Translations under genes and position numbers: made by a program
Assembly: GCA_029212785.1 (NCBI GenBank)
Contig: JARGOG010000001.1
Coordinates: forward strand, 46,658-110,657
Reading direction: 5' to 3'
Length of the DNA stretch: 64,000 bases
DNA from: Thalassobaculaceae bacterium
GTDB lineage: Bacteria; Pseudomonadota; Alphaproteobacteria; Thalassobaculales; Thalassobaculaceae
Shown: positions 42,750 through 52,346 of the stretch, piece by piece
How the letters are laid out: every line of letters starts with the position of its first letter
How positions within the stretch are numbered: the first letter of the stretch is position 1
Notes under the pieces: model-generated
What the model saw: only the letters and a program-made list of their open reading frames with translations
Database searches by the model: none
What the model was told of the DNA's origin: nothing

Positions 42750-43526
42750 ATGGAGATCGGCTTCGAGGGAAAGACCGTCATTGTCACCGGTGCCGTGCGC
42801 GGCATCGGTCAGGGGATCGCCCATGCCTTCGCGGCCCGGGGGGCGACGGTCCACGCCTGGGATATTCTGGCCGACGGGCTGGAGGAGACCCGGACCTCGG
42901 CGGCGCCGGCTCGCGGCGGGTTGATCGTGCCGCGCATCGTCGACGTTACCGACTTCGCGGCGGTGCAGGCGGCGGTCGCGGCGGCGGAGGCGGGCAGTGC
43001 CAGCGGTGCCGTCGATATCGCGGTCCATGTCGCCGGCGGCGTGAAGGGCCAATCCAAGCGACCGATCGAGGAGGTCAGTCTTGAGGACTGGCGGGGAATT
43101 CAGGCGGTCAACCTGGACGGCGCCTTCCACCTCGCCAAGGCGGCGGCGTCGGGCATGAAGCGGGTCGAGACCGGCCGCATCGTCGTCATCTCCAGCGGGG
43201 CGGCGTTCAATGTCAGCCTCACCGGCATCCACAGCTACGGTACGGCGAAGAGTGCGCAGGTCGGCTTCGTGCGCCAGCTCTCGGCGGAGCTCGGGCCGTT
43301 CGGGATCACGGTGAACTCCGTGGCGCCGGGCTTCATGCCGACCAGTCCCGACTATGTCCGCCAGTGGGAGTCCTACGGGCCGGAGGGACAGGAGGCGCTG
43401 GTCAACCGCATCGCCATGCGCCGCATCGGCCGGCCGGCGGATATTGCCCATGCGGTGATGTTCTTCGCTTCCGACTATGCCGAGTGGGTGACCGGCCAGA
43501 CGCTGCGGGTGAGCGGCGGGATGTGA
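42750..43526 (+). CDS. SDR family oxidoreductase (after HyuAB2)
   Basis: A 258-residue classical SDR: TGAVRGIG (about residues 13-20), HVAGGV in place of NNAG, catalytic Ser in VISSGAAF, and YGTAK for YxxxK. It ends with the usual WVTGQTLRVSGGM. The ATG is eight bases after the HyuB2 stop, so it is in the same unit. It likely oxidises or reduces a product of the ring-opening reaction. The HVAGG replacement of NNAG is a mild deviation seen in some SDR groups. Confidence 0.84.
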   Translation: MEIGFEGKTVIVTGAVRGIGQGIAHAFAARGATVHAWDILADGLEETRTSAAPARGGLIVPRIVDVTDFAAVQAAVAAAEAGSASGAVDIAVHVAGGVKGQSKRPIEEVSLEDWRGIQAVNLDGAFHLAKAAASGMKRVETGRIVVISSGAAFNVSLTGIHSYGTAKSAQVGFVRQLSAELGPFGITVNSVAPGFMPTSPDYVRQWESYGPEGQEALVNRIAMRRIGRPADIAHAVMFFASDYAEWVTGQTLRVSGGM

Positions 43527-43623
43527 GGGCCGCCGCCGGGATCCCGCGCTGCGTCGGGCGTGCTAGGGTGAGCGTCCCTCCCGGGCCGCCTTTCACCGCC
43601 GTTTCCTTTGCCGGATCCCGCCG

Positions 43624-44217
43624 ATGCTGACCTTCGCCGCAGCCCTGTTCTTTCTGATCATCACGCCGGGGATCGGGGTGCTGACCACGGCGGGGATCGG
43701 TGCCGGTTTCGGCGCCGGGCCGGGCATACGGTTTCTGGTCGGCCTGAACATCGGCACCAACCTGGCATCGCTGCTGGTTGTCACCGGCATCGCCGCGATC
43801 GTGTTGGCCGATCCGATCGTCGGACCGGTGCTGCTCTACGCCTCGCTGGCCTACCTGCTGTATCTGGCGTTCCGGATCGGCTGGGCCGGGTCCCGCGTCG
43901 CCTTCATCGAGCGCAAGACCGCGCCGGGCGTGCTCGGTGGCATCGGCCTGCAGCTGATCAATCCGAAATCCTATGCGGTCAATACCACCCTGTTCTCCGG
44001 CTTCCATTTCATGCCGGAGGACCCGGTGCTGGAGATTGTGATCAAGTTCGCCATCATCAACCTGCTCTGGGTGCCGGTGCATCTGGCCTGGCTGTGGGCG
44101 GGGCTGTCGCTGAAGCGGATGGATCTCTCGGCGCGGACACAATCGGTCATCAACAAGCTGATGGCGCTGTCGATGGTCGTTGTTGTGGTTCTGGCGGCGA
44201 TTCCGGCGGATTGGTGA
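43624..44217 (+). CDS. LysE family amino-acid exporter
   Basis: A 197-residue membrane protein with about six hydrophobic segments. The first helix ends in FFLIITPGIGVLTTAGIGAG, matching the PGP region of LysE/RhtB proteins, and LGGIGLQLINPKSYAV holds the conserved NPK motif at the fourth segment. These proteins export basic or other amino acids or homoserine lactone. It stands alone after the HyuAB2/SDR unit and is followed by a good terminator. No regulator is next to it. Confidence 0.83.
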   Translation: MLTFAAALFFLIITPGIGVLTTAGIGAGFGAGPGIRFLVGLNIGTNLASLLVVTGIAAIVLADPIVGPVLLYASLAYLLYLAFRIGWAGSRVAFIERKTAPGVLGGIGLQLINPKSYAVNTTLFSGFHFMPEDPVLEIVIKFAIINLLWVPVHLAWLWAGLSLKRMDLSARTQSVINKLMALSMVVVVVLAAIPADW

Positions 44218-44284
44218 TTCGCGCCGTCCGGCAGCTGGCCGACTTGGCACCCGCATATTGGGCAGCGCGCCAAGCCTCGGATTC

Positions 44285-44305
44285 AAAGCGCTAATTGCGC
44301 TTTTT
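44285..44305 (+). terminator. Rho-independent terminator after lysE-type gene
   Basis: AAAGCGC (44285-44291), five-base loop, GCGCTTT (44297-44303), then more T (total five T). A classic stem plus T run 67 bases after the lysE-type stop, ahead of the chemotaxis operon. The best terminator in the window. Confidence 0.7.
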
Positions 44306-44364
44306 CCGCCAGTAGTCAGAATAGGGGCAGAATGGGCCTGACCGGTCGATCGGGGGAATGACGG

Positions 44365-46083
44365 ATGCTGAGCAATATCTCCACAAAGCTGATTGCGCTT
44401 GTGGTGTTCATGACGGTGGCACTGTTCGCCTTCGCCGGATACACGATCCTGTCGCTGTCGCAGGTGTCCCGGCAGGTCGATCAGATCGCCTCGACCGAAA
44501 CACCGATAGCCCAGAGCGCCTACAGGGTCGTTGAGGCTCAGCTTCAGCAGGAACTGGCGCTGCATGTGGCGATCGCCGTATCCGGTCAGGGGCGAGGCGA
44601 TCTCGGCGAGGGGTACATCACGAAGTTCGAGACCTCCTCCAAAGAGGTCGATGCCGAACTCGCGAAGATCGACGCGGTGATCGACTCCGCCATGGAAACA
44701 TCGGCGCAACGCGTTGCCCTGTACCAGGATCTGAAGGAAAATCTGCGGGAGATCCGCCAACTGCGCGACCAGGTCGCTGGGACCGCCAACCGCGTGATCA
44801 CTCAGTACCGCGCCCTGGTGAAGGCTGCCGGTGCGCGAATTCCCCGCCTGTCGACGCTTGGCGCTAAGATGGAGGAGATCGAGAAGACCCAGATACGCCT
44901 GATGACCTCGATCGACAATCTGGTGCACAAGGTCAACAAGATGACCGCCGACTCGGTCAGCAGCATCCAGGCTTCCGAGCATGAGGTGATTCGGCATCTG
45001 ATCATTGCCGCGATCATTATCGGCGCCTTGTCGCTGCTTATCGGTATTTCCCTGGCGCTGCGGATCCGCAGCCGTCTCTTCAACGCGGTCTCGACGGTCG
45101 ACCGCTTTGCCACGGGCGACATGACCGTGGCGATCAGCCAGGGCAAGTCGAAGGACGAGATTGGCCGGGTGCTGGGCGCGATGTCGCACATGCAGGAAAA
45201 TCTGATCGGCATCCTCGGGACGATCCGCGTCGTCGGCAACGGTATCACCACCGGCAGCAACGAGCTGCGCCAGACCGCGCGGCAGGTGTCGGATGGCGTG
45301 AACGACCAGGCGTCCAGCATTCAGGAGACGTCGGCGGCGATGGAGCAGATGACCGCCGGCATCCGCCAGAATGCCAAGAACGCCGAGGAGACCGAAAAGG
45401 TGTCGGAGCGGATGTCGACCGAGGCCGGGCGTTGCGCCGACGCGATGACCCAGACCGCTTCGGCGATGAAGGATATCTCCGACAAGATCCTGGTCGTGGA
45501 GGAAATCACCCGCAAGATCGAGCTGCTGGCGCTGAACGCCTCGGTCGAGGCGGCCCGCGCCGGCGAGCACGGCCGCGGCTTCGCCGTCGTCGCCTCCGAG
45601 GTGTCGCGCCTCGCGGAGATCTCGAAGCAGGCGGCAAGCGAGATTCAGGACGCCTCGGCGGACGGTCGCGCGGCGGCGGAGAACACCAATCGCCTGCTCG
45701 GCGAACTGCTGCCGGAGATCACCAGGGTCAAGGATCTTGTCCAGGGGATCAGCGCCGCCAGCGACGAACAGTCCGTGGGCGCGGACGAGATCAACGTCGC
45801 GATCCATCGCCTGAACACCGTGGTTCAGCAGAACGCCGCCGCCGCCCAGCAGATGGCCGCGACCTCGGCCTCGATCGCCGGACAGGGCTCCGAACTTCAG
45901 AAGTCCATGGCGCAGTTCAAACTCGAATCCTCCAGATCCAGGCCCGACGACGACGGACCGGCGGAGCGCAAGCCGTCCAAACCATCCAAATCGTCCAAGG
46001 CGGCGGCGAAGGAAGAGGTCGATCCGGATGACGAGCCGGAACTGGACGAGGCCATCACCTCGGGCAATTTCGGTAAGTACTGA
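44365..46083 (+). CDS. Methyl-accepting chemotaxis protein
   Basis: A 572-residue receptor. Membrane segment 1 is LIALVVFMTVALFAFAGYTI at the start; a mostly helical periplasmic four-helix-bundle-like domain follows; segment 2 is HLIIAAIIIGALSLLIGISL (about residue 210); a HAMP region (VSTVDRFATGDMTVAI) and a long signalling coiled coil come next. The hairpin tip reads KIELLALNASVEAARAGEHG, the conserved CheA/CheW contact. Residues after about 520 are a charged, linker-like tail ending FGKY, without the NWETF CheR-docking pentapeptide. The CheR gene starts 11 bases after its stop; CheB, then CheA on the other strand, follow. Ligand unknown. Confidence 0.9.
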   Translation: MLSNISTKLIALVVFMTVALFAFAGYTILSLSQVSRQVDQIASTETPIAQSAYRVVEAQLQQELALHVAIAVSGQGRGDLGEGYITKFETSSKEVDAELAKIDAVIDSAMETSAQRVALYQDLKENLREIRQLRDQVAGTANRVITQYRALVKAAGARIPRLSTLGAKMEEIEKTQIRLMTSIDNLVHKVNKMTADSVSSIQASEHEVIRHLIIAAIIIGALSLLIGISLALRIRSRLFNAVSTVDRFATGDMTVAISQGKSKDEIGRVLGAMSHMQENLIGILGTIRVVGNGITTGSNELRQTARQVSDGVNDQASSIQETSAAMEQMTAGIRQNAKNAEETEKVSERMSTEAGRCADAMTQTASAMKDISDKILVVEEITRKIELLALNASVEAARAGEHGRGFAVVASEVSRLAEISKQAASEIQDASADGRAAAENTNRLLGELLPEITRVKDLVQGISAASDEQSVGADEINVAIHRLNTVVQQNAAAAQQMAATSASIAGQGSELQKSMAQFKLESSRSRPDDDGPAERKPSKPSKSSKAAAKEEVDPDDEPELDEAITSGNFGKY

Positions 46084-46093
46084 GGCGGCGGGA

Positions 46094-46909
46094 GTGGAGC
46101 TGCAAAGCTTCCGCCGGCTCGCGCATTCGCGGTTTGGCATCGTTCTGCCCGACAATGCAGAGAGCTTTCTGCAGTCGCGGCTGCGTGGCCTCATGGAGCG
46201 GGCGGGTTATCGGGATCTGGAGAGGCTGCTACAGGCGGCGGAGACCGATGAGGGCGGCGATCTGTTCATCGACATCGTCGAGCAGCTCTCCACGAATCAC
46301 AGTTATTTCTACCGGGAACCGGCCCATTTCGAGTTCCTGTCCTCGGTCGCCCTGCCGGAGATCGACGAACGACTGCGCCGTCAGCGCTCGCGCGATATCC
46401 GGATCTGGAGCGCCGCCGCGGCGGCGGGCGAGGAGGCGTATTCGATCGCGATGGCGATGCGGACCTTCTTCGGCGCGCACTACAAGGATCTCGATGCCGG
46501 CGTTCTGGCCACCGATATCGCCAAGCGGTCGCTGCATCGCGGAGCGGAGGGCGTCTACCGCACGGAGAGCTTCCGTCACATCCCGCAGCACTGGCGCGAC
46601 AGCTATGTGGAGCCGGCGGGCGAAGACAGCTATCGTGTGGTCAAGCTGGTCCGCGATGACGTGATGTTCCGCTGGCTCAATCTGATCGGGCCGTTGAGTG
46701 CTCTGCGCGGTGGCTTTCACGTGATTTTCTGCCGAAACGTGATGATTTACTTCGACGGTCCGACGCGCGAGCGACTGGTGCAGTCGCTTGCCCGTCTTCT
46801 CGCACCGGGCGGCTACCTGTTCATCGGTCATACCGACGATGCCGAGTTTGCCCGCAAGTATCTCGACCAGCAGCGTCCGGCGATCTTCCGCAAGAGGGCT
46901 GAGAAATGA
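46094..46909 (+). CDS. cheR: Chemotaxis protein methyltransferase CheR
   Basis: A 271-residue SAM-dependent glutamate methyltransferase. The N-terminal helical domain is FRRLAHSRFGIVLPDNAESF; the SAM domain begins with IRIWSAAAAAGEEAYSIAMA (glycine-poor variant, AAAAAGEE, of the usual SAGCSTGEE), and continues with LATDIAKRSLHRGAEGVY and FHVIFCRNVMIYF. I chose the GTG at 46094, since the frame upstream lies inside the MCP gene. The motif-I substitution (AAAAAGEE) is notable but the E and the other motifs remain. Its TGA overlaps the CheB ATG. Confidence 0.86.
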   Translation: MELQSFRRLAHSRFGIVLPDNAESFLQSRLRGLMERAGYRDLERLLQAAETDEGGDLFIDIVEQLSTNHSYFYREPAHFEFLSSVALPEIDERLRRQRSRDIRIWSAAAAAGEEAYSIAMAMRTFFGAHYKDLDAGVLATDIAKRSLHRGAEGVYRTESFRHIPQHWRDSYVEPAGEDSYRVVKLVRDDVMFRWLNLIGPLSALRGGFHVIFCRNVMIYFDGPTRERLVQSLARLLAPGGYLFIGHTDDAEFARKYLDQQRPAIFRKRAEK

Positions 46910-47964
46910 CCGCCCTGCGCGTCCTGGTGGTGGCGGCGGACCCGCTTCTGCGCAAGGCGGTTTCGGAGTCCCTCAGCGACCTGAGGACCTTGGGAGAGGT
47001 CATCACGGTAACGCCGACCCGGGCCACAGCGGACAAGCTGGCGGGCACCGATGCGGTGGTCATCGCCGGGACCAACGGTGATTCCGGCACGCTGAAGCCC
47101 GCGGTCGTGGCGGCGATCAGCGCCGGCCGCCCGGTGGTGTTCATCGCTGTCGGGGCCGGAGATGGCGGTGCCCCGGCCCTGGTCGCTCTCGGCGGCGCCG
47201 GCGCCTTCTCCATCGAAGTTCCCGACCTCGACATTCGCGCCCAATTGGCGACCGCGGCACCGCGGGTCGCGGCGGCGTTGCGCCGGGCGGAAGCGGCGCG
47301 AACACCGGGCGAGGCCGGACCCGCAACGGCTCCGGCCGCGGTCCGGTCACCGGTCGCTCCGCGCCCGGTTGCTCCCGGGTCACCGTATCTCGGGGTGGTG
47401 ATCTGCATCGGCGCCTCGACCGGAGGCACGGATGCGTTGCTGGCGATCCTGTCGAAGACGCCGCGCACCAGCCCTCCCATCGTCATCGTCCAGCACATGC
47501 CTGAGGCCTATGTCGGCGACTTCGCCGCCAGGCTCGACCGGTCGTCGCCCTTGGACGTCTCGCTCGCCCAGGACGATCTGCCGCTGCGCATGGGGCTGGC
47601 GGTGGTGGCGCCGGGCGGCCGCCAGCTCCGGCTGCGCAAGGACGCCATGGGGATCTGGACGCGGTCGGGCGAGGCCGAACGGTTCGGCGGCCACTGTCCG
47701 GCGGTCGACGTGCTGATGAACTCGGCGGCGGAGCAGCTCGGTAAGCGGGCCATCGGCGTGGTGTTGACCGGCATGGGCCGCGACGGCGCCGACGGTCTGC
47801 TGGCGATGCGCGAGGCCGGCGCCCGGACCGTCGCCCAGGACGAGGCGACCTCAATCGTCTACGGCATGCCCAAGGCCGCGTTCGAGAATGGCGGCGCCGA
47901 CAGCGTCATCGCCCTGCCGAAGGCGGCGGAATTCATCTCGGGCCTGGTGATGGCGTTCCGGTAG
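46906..47964 (+). CDS. cheB: CheB methylesterase with degenerate receiver domain
   Basis: A 352-residue CheB. The C-terminal methylesterase domain (about 160-352) has the triad: Ser in IGASTGG, His in VQHMPEAY and Asp in GMGRDGADGLLAM. The N-terminal 110 residues have receiver length and order, but the acidic pair (normally VVDDS) reads VVAAD, and the phosphorylation-site strand (normally VTLDxxMP) reads VVIAGTN, so the phospho-acceptor Asp is missing. It follows CheR by overlap. Phosphorylation through this domain cannot occur; activity may be constitutive or set by another partner, such as the stand-alone CheB-type receiver at 52343. Confidence 0.85.
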   Translation: MTALRVLVVAADPLLRKAVSESLSDLRTLGEVITVTPTRATADKLAGTDAVVIAGTNGDSGTLKPAVVAAISAGRPVVFIAVGAGDGGAPALVALGGAGAFSIEVPDLDIRAQLATAAPRVAAALRRAEAARTPGEAGPATAPAAVRSPVAPRPVAPGSPYLGVVICIGASTGGTDALLAILSKTPRTSPPIVIVQHMPEAYVGDFAARLDRSSPLDVSLAQDDLPLRMGLAVVAPGGRQLRLRKDAMGIWTRSGEAERFGGHCPAVDVLMNSAAEQLGKRAIGVVLTGMGRDGADGLLAMREAGARTVAQDEATSIVYGMPKAAFENGGADSVIALPKAAEFISGLVMAFR

Positions 47965-48066
47965 ACGACGCCAACGAAGACCTGACCGGCTCCTTCTCCC
48001 CCGTTTTCCGGCACAGGAAGGCCGGGGAGCGGGCGGATCTGCGAAGCTTATCGCCCTGTCCGGCGG

Positions 48067-51000
48067 TCAGCCGCCGGCGATGGCGATCAGGGTTTCCGGA
48101 TCGAGCACCAGCAGCGGTTGCCCTTCGCCCATGACCGTCGCCCCGGCGAGCACGTCGACCGAGTTCAGGGCCGGGTGCAGTTCCTTCATGAAGACTTCCT
48201 GGCGGCGCCTGACCCGGTGGACCGCGACGCCGATCCGGCGCTGCGGCGAGCCGATGATGACGACCGGGAAGGCCTTTTGATCGACGGCGACGGCCGGCGT
48301 TTCCCAGCCCAGCATGGACTCGATCGTGCGCACGGTCAGGAAGCCGTCGCGGTGCTGAATGCCGGCCCGCTCGCCCACGGTCTGGATCTGTTTGCGGTCG
48401 ACCTCGATGACTTCGATGATCGCCCGTTCCGGCAGGCCGAGATCGCGCGCGCCGTCGCTCACCACGATGATCCGCTGCAGGGCGGCGGAGACCGGGAAGC
48501 TGAGGTAGAAGCGGGTGCCTTCGCCGTCCTCGCTGTCGATATCGATGGCACCGCCGAGCCGGCGCAGCGTGGTCAGCACCACGTCCATGCCGACGCCGCG
48601 CCCGGAAGTCTCAGTCACCGCCGAGGCGGTGGAGAAGCCGGGGGCGAAGATCTGGCGGTGGATCTCCCGCTCGGTCATGCGGGCGGCATCCTGGTCGGTG
48701 ATCAGGCCACGCTCCTGCGCCTTCGCCCGGATGCGGTTGGTGTTCAGCCCGCGCCCATCCTCGGCGATCATGATCTGGGCGACATTGCCGTGTTGGGTGG
48801 CGCGCAGGGTGAGAGTCGCCTTCTCCGGCTTGCCCTTGTCCAGGCGTTCCTGCGGCGGCTCGATCCCGTGATCCATGGCGTTGCGGATCATGTGGACCAT
48901 CGGCTCCATCAGCGCGTCGACCATCGACTTGTCGATCTGGATGTCGCCGTCGTCGATCTCCAGGGTCACCTGCTTGCCGAGCTGCCGGGCGAGGTCGCGC
49001 ACCAGGCGCGGCATGCGGCCGAACACGATGCTGATCGGCACCACCCGCAGGTCGAGGGTGACCGAATGCAGCATCCTCAACGTCGCCTCGGCGCGGGCGA
49101 TCTGGTTGGCGAAGACCTTGCCGGTATCGTCGATCCGGGCGGCGGCGGCGCGCAGGCGTTCGGCCTTGCGGTCGTCGCTCTGGCTGGCGAGGGCGCGCAG
49201 CTCGGCGGCGGTGGCGGCGAACCCGGCCTCCGAGGCGCCCTGATCCAGCCGCGACAGGCTGAGCCGCAGTTCGGCCACCGTGTCGAGATAGCTGTCGATC
49301 AGGGTGGAGGAAACCCGTAGCGAGCTGCCACCCGCGCTGCCTCCGGCCGCCGCTCCGGTGCTGCGCGCCGGCGCTGCCTCGCCCCGTTCAGCCGGAACGT
49401 TGCCGTCGCCGGAGGCCACGGGGGTCTCGACCGGGGCCGGCTGCGGTGGCGGTGACGCCGGTGGAGGAGGTGGCGCTGCGACCGGGGCCGGTTGGGCCGG
49501 ACGGGGCGGCGTGGCGGCCTGCGCTGCCGCCGGAGCCGGAGCAGCCTGAGCCGGCGGCGGCGTATTGCCGAAGGGTGGCGCGAAGCCCTCCTGTTGATCC
49601 GGCGACCAGTCGCTGTGCAGGGCCTGGTCCCAGGAACTGTCATCGACGAACAGCACGGGACCGTCCGCCTCCGCCACCGGAGTCGGGGCGGCGGGCGGCG
49701 GGGATGCCGGGGCCGCGGCGGGGGCCGGCGCGGCTGCGGGGGCGGCCGTGGGGGCAATCGGTGCCGGCGTATCTCCGACCACCAGCACGGCCCAGGCCCG
49801 CAATACCGCGCCGCTGGTATCCAGCGCGCGGATCGACGCCTCCAGCGGCGTGTCGTCGCCGCTGACGCCGATCAGGAACTGATAGAGGTCGGGGTCGATA
49901 TCGACCAGGACGCGGTTGGAGATCACCTGCTGGCGATAGAGCAGCCCAAGGATCTCGCCGCTGGCCGGCGCACCGTCCGGCACCATGACCTGAACTTGGA
50001 CGAGACGGGCACCCGGCCTTTCCAGGAAGTCGACTGCCTCGTTGCGGGCGGCGGGCGACATGCTGTCGAACAGGTCGTCGCCCAGCACCTTACGCAGTTC
50101 CGCCACCGCCGCGCCGGCGCCGGTCAGCAGCAGGGCCAACGCGTCGCGCAGCCGGTCATAGGTCTCGCGCGGCATGTCGAGGGAGGAGATCGTCAGCCCC
50201 TCGATGCCGATCACCTCGCTCTCGCGGCGGATCTCGTCGGCGACCTCAATGGCGTCGGGGCGCTCCTGCCAGGCCTCGATCAGGGTCAGTTCGCTGGCGA
50301 GGCGGGCCAGGGCGGATATCCGGAACACGCCGAGCGCCCGGGCCAGGATGCCGACCAGCTCCCAATCCACCGACGCGCCGCCGCGCACCGACAGCCGATC
50401 GACCACCGCACGGGCCTCGCGCGAGATGTGCGGCGCCATGGAATCGTCGACATCCTCCATCGACACGCCGGAATCCGCGAGTTCGGAGAGCACCCGCAGA
50501 CGGTGGATGAAGATGCAGAGGCCACGGATCAGCGCCGTCCGGTCGACCGTATCCGCCTCCAGCACGCCGAGGATCTCGCCGAGGGAATACGAGATTCCGA
50601 GATAGCCGACATCGTTGGCGGCCTCGCGCAGCGCCAGCATCGAGGAGACGATCGCGCTGCTGTCCAGCGAGTCCATCGCCGGGTTCTCCAACGCCTCGGC
50701 AAGCTGACCGAGTTCGGCGGAGACCACCGCATCGAACGGCTGAACCGTGTCGGGCTGGAACTCGGCCTCGTCCGCATTGGCCGGCTTCTGCGAGACCTGG
50801 ATCGCCATGCGGCTCTGCGCCGTCGCGGTAACGTCTTCTTCCGGCTCGGGAGTCGGAGGAGGGGCCGGGGGAGGTGCCGGGGGAGCAACCGGTGTCGGCT
50901 CGGGCTCCGGCGGATCGTAGGTGGGCGGTGCCTCGGGGCGCGGCGCTGTCGGTTGCGCGGCGGCGACGGCCGGTCCCGGTGGCGCCGCGGCGGTGATCGC

Positions 51001-51408
51001 GCCGCCGCTCTTCAACTGCGCCTTCGCCTGTTTCAGAGCCGCGATCAGCCCGGCATCGCCGGCGATGTCGCTGCGACTCTCCAGGCACGCCTCGCGCAGG
51101 TCGACCAGGGCATCGGCCGATAGCAGCAGCAGTTCCCGTGCGGCTTCGTTCGGCCGGGCCTCGCCGTTGCGGAACATGTCGAGCAGGTCTTCCGCCGCAT
51201 GGGCAACGGTCTCCATGCCGATCAGGCCGAGCGAGGCCGACACGCCCTTGAGCGAGTGGATGGCGCGGAACAGAGCGCCCATGATCTCGGAATTCTCCAG
51301 ATCGGCGACCGACCCGGACAGGTTGGCTTCGAGTTGGGCGAGATAATCCTCGCTCTCCTGCTCGAAGAGCTCCCACATCTCCGCGTTGCCGTCGTCGAAC
51401 CCGTTCAT
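48067..51408 (-). CDS. cheA: Large CheA chemotaxis histidine kinase
   Basis: An unusually long CheA, 1113 residues. An Hpt domain with phospho-His H51 (AIHSLKGVSASLG) is followed by two Pro/Ala-rich linkers (about 140-200 and 555-715) separated by a folded region of about 330 residues that I do not recognise. The dimerisation and catalytic core follow: N box MIRNAMDHGIEPP, G1 EDGRGLN, then the SGRGVGMDVV segment. A CheW-like domain ends the protein. No CheY-binding domain of normal form is apparent. It converges on CheR/CheB and overlaps the upstream CheW-type gene by ATGA. It phosphorylates the receiver encoded two genes upstream. Confidence 0.88.
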   Translation of the reverse strand: MNGFDDGNAEMWELFEQESEDYLAQLEANLSGSVADLENSEIMGALFRAIHSLKGVSASLGLIGMETVAHAAEDLLDMFRNGEARPNEAARELLLLSADALVDLREACLESRSDIAGDAGLIAALKQAKAQLKSGGAITAAAPPGPAVAAAQPTAPRPEAPPTYDPPEPEPTPVAPPAPPPAPPPTPEPEEDVTATAQSRMAIQVSQKPANADEAEFQPDTVQPFDAVVSAELGQLAEALENPAMDSLDSSAIVSSMLALREAANDVGYLGISYSLGEILGVLEADTVDRTALIRGLCIFIHRLRVLSELADSGVSMEDVDDSMAPHISREARAVVDRLSVRGGASVDWELVGILARALGVFRISALARLASELTLIEAWQERPDAIEVADEIRRESEVIGIEGLTISSLDMPRETYDRLRDALALLLTGAGAAVAELRKVLGDDLFDSMSPAARNEAVDFLERPGARLVQVQVMVPDGAPASGEILGLLYRQQVISNRVLVDIDPDLYQFLIGVSGDDTPLEASIRALDTSGAVLRAWAVLVVGDTPAPIAPTAAPAAAPAPAAAPASPPPAAPTPVAEADGPVLFVDDSSWDQALHSDWSPDQQEGFAPPFGNTPPPAQAAPAPAAAQAATPPRPAQPAPVAAPPPPPASPPPQPAPVETPVASGDGNVPAERGEAAPARSTGAAAGGSAGGSSLRVSSTLIDSYLDTVAELRLSLSRLDQGASEAGFAATAAELRALASQSDDRKAERLRAAAARIDDTGKVFANQIARAEATLRMLHSVTLDLRVVPISIVFGRMPRLVRDLARQLGKQVTLEIDDGDIQIDKSMVDALMEPMVHMIRNAMDHGIEPPQERLDKGKPEKATLTLRATQHGNVAQIMIAEDGRGLNTNRIRAKAQERGLITDQDAARMTEREIHRQIFAPGFSTASAVTETSGRGVGMDVVLTTLRRLGGAIDIDSEDGEGTRFYLSFPVSAALQRIIVVSDGARDLGLPERAIIEVIEVDRKQIQTVGERAGIQHRDGFLTVRTIESMLGWETPAVAVDQKAFPVVIIGSPQRRIGVAVHRVRRRQEVFMKELHPALNSVDVLAGATVMGEGQPLLVLDPETLIAIAGG

Positions 51409-52346
51409 GACTCCGCCGCGCTCCGGTCGCCGCCGCGATGGAACTCCGGTACATGCGCCGCAATCAGACCGCTCATGTCGACCACTTCGTGGAAGGTGCC
51501 CTTATGGGTGATCACCCGGGCCTGTCCTTCTTCGTCGGCGGGACCCGGCGGGCTCTCGTCATCGACGATGCCGAGCACGCCTTCGGTGGCGATCGCCCAT
51601 TTCTGGTCGAAATGTCCGACGATGATGAAGATCGACTGCTTCTCGAACCCGTCCTCGGTCAGGCGCAGCACCGGCAGCACGTTGCCGCTGACCTCGATGA
51701 CGGAATCGATCTTCACGCCCGGTCGTCGGGGCAGCGGTGCGGTGCCGATATCGTCGATCGCCCGCTCGACCACGCTGGAATCGATCGCGAAGAGTTGGCC
51801 GCCAACGGTGATCGCCATGTATTTCGGCCGTTGGCGGATCCGCGCTTCGTCGGGGTCCGTCCGCTCGGCGACCGCGCGCTGATCGGAGAGCAGTGGCAGC
51901 GTGCTCTGGGCGTTGAACCAGCGGTCGGCATCGACGGCCTGAACCAACTCGCCCTTCTCGTCGAGGAAGGCGTATTGAACCTCGTTGCCGGCGACCAGCC
52001 CGTGCATCGGCTTGGCGGGGCCGAAATCGCGGATGCCCAGGATGCGCTCGACCGCCAGACCGATTATGGCGCTGCCGCGCTGCATGACGATGCACATGGC
52101 AAGGTCGAGTTCCTGCTCGCGCGGATGGATCCGCATCACCACCAGCGGGATCGGCTCGTCGCGCAGGACCATGACGCCGATGTAATCCTCGGAGTCGCCT
52201 TCGACCGGTTCCATCTTCTCGATCTCGACGACTTCGCGCACGCGCGCGAGCGGAACCCCGAAACGACGGCCGTCGGACATGAAGAGCAGGACCGGGATGC
52301 GTTCCTGGTCGCCCCCCGGCTTGCCGCTGCCGGCCACCGCGTTCAT
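51405..52346 (-). CDS. Tandem CheW-domain coupling protein
   Basis: A 313-residue protein with two CheW-like domains: domain one about residues 13-140 (FGVPLARVREVVEIEKMEPV ... RSA region), domain two about 170-300 (KYMAITVGGQLFAIDSSVVE ... GVLGIVDDE). A single CheW of about 160 residues is normal, so this is a double coupling protein, like CheV without its receiver or a CheW-CheW fusion. The start ATG 52344-52346 overlaps the stop of the receiver gene, and its end overlaps the CheA ATG, so receiver, CheW and CheA are one translationally linked unit. It joins CheA to the receptor arrays and could bridge receptors. Confidence 0.82.
   Translation of the reverse strand: MNAVAGSGKPGGDQERIPVLLFMSDGRRFGVPLARVREVVEIEKMEPVEGDSEDYIGVMVLRDEPIPLVVMRIHPREQELDLAMCIVMQRGSAIIGLAVERILGIRDFGPAKPMHGLVAGNEVQYAFLDEKGELVQAVDADRWFNAQSTLPLLSDQRAVAERTDPDEARIRQRPKYMAITVGGQLFAIDSSVVERAIDDIGTAPLPRRPGVKIDSVIEVSGNVLPVLRLTEDGFEKQSIFIIVGHFDQKWAIATEGVLGIVDDESPPGPADEEGQARVITHKGTFHEVVDMSGLIAAHVPEFHRGGDRSAAES

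Noticed and set aside
43402..46194. A 930-codon minus-strand frame opposite LysE and the MCP
   Set aside because: Antisense shadow; contains low-complexity stretches and no recognisable domain.
47990..48060. Imperfect CTCCCC / GGGGAG pairing between converging CheB and CheA genes
   Set aside because: The stem is interrupted and without T tracts; too weak to list as a terminator.
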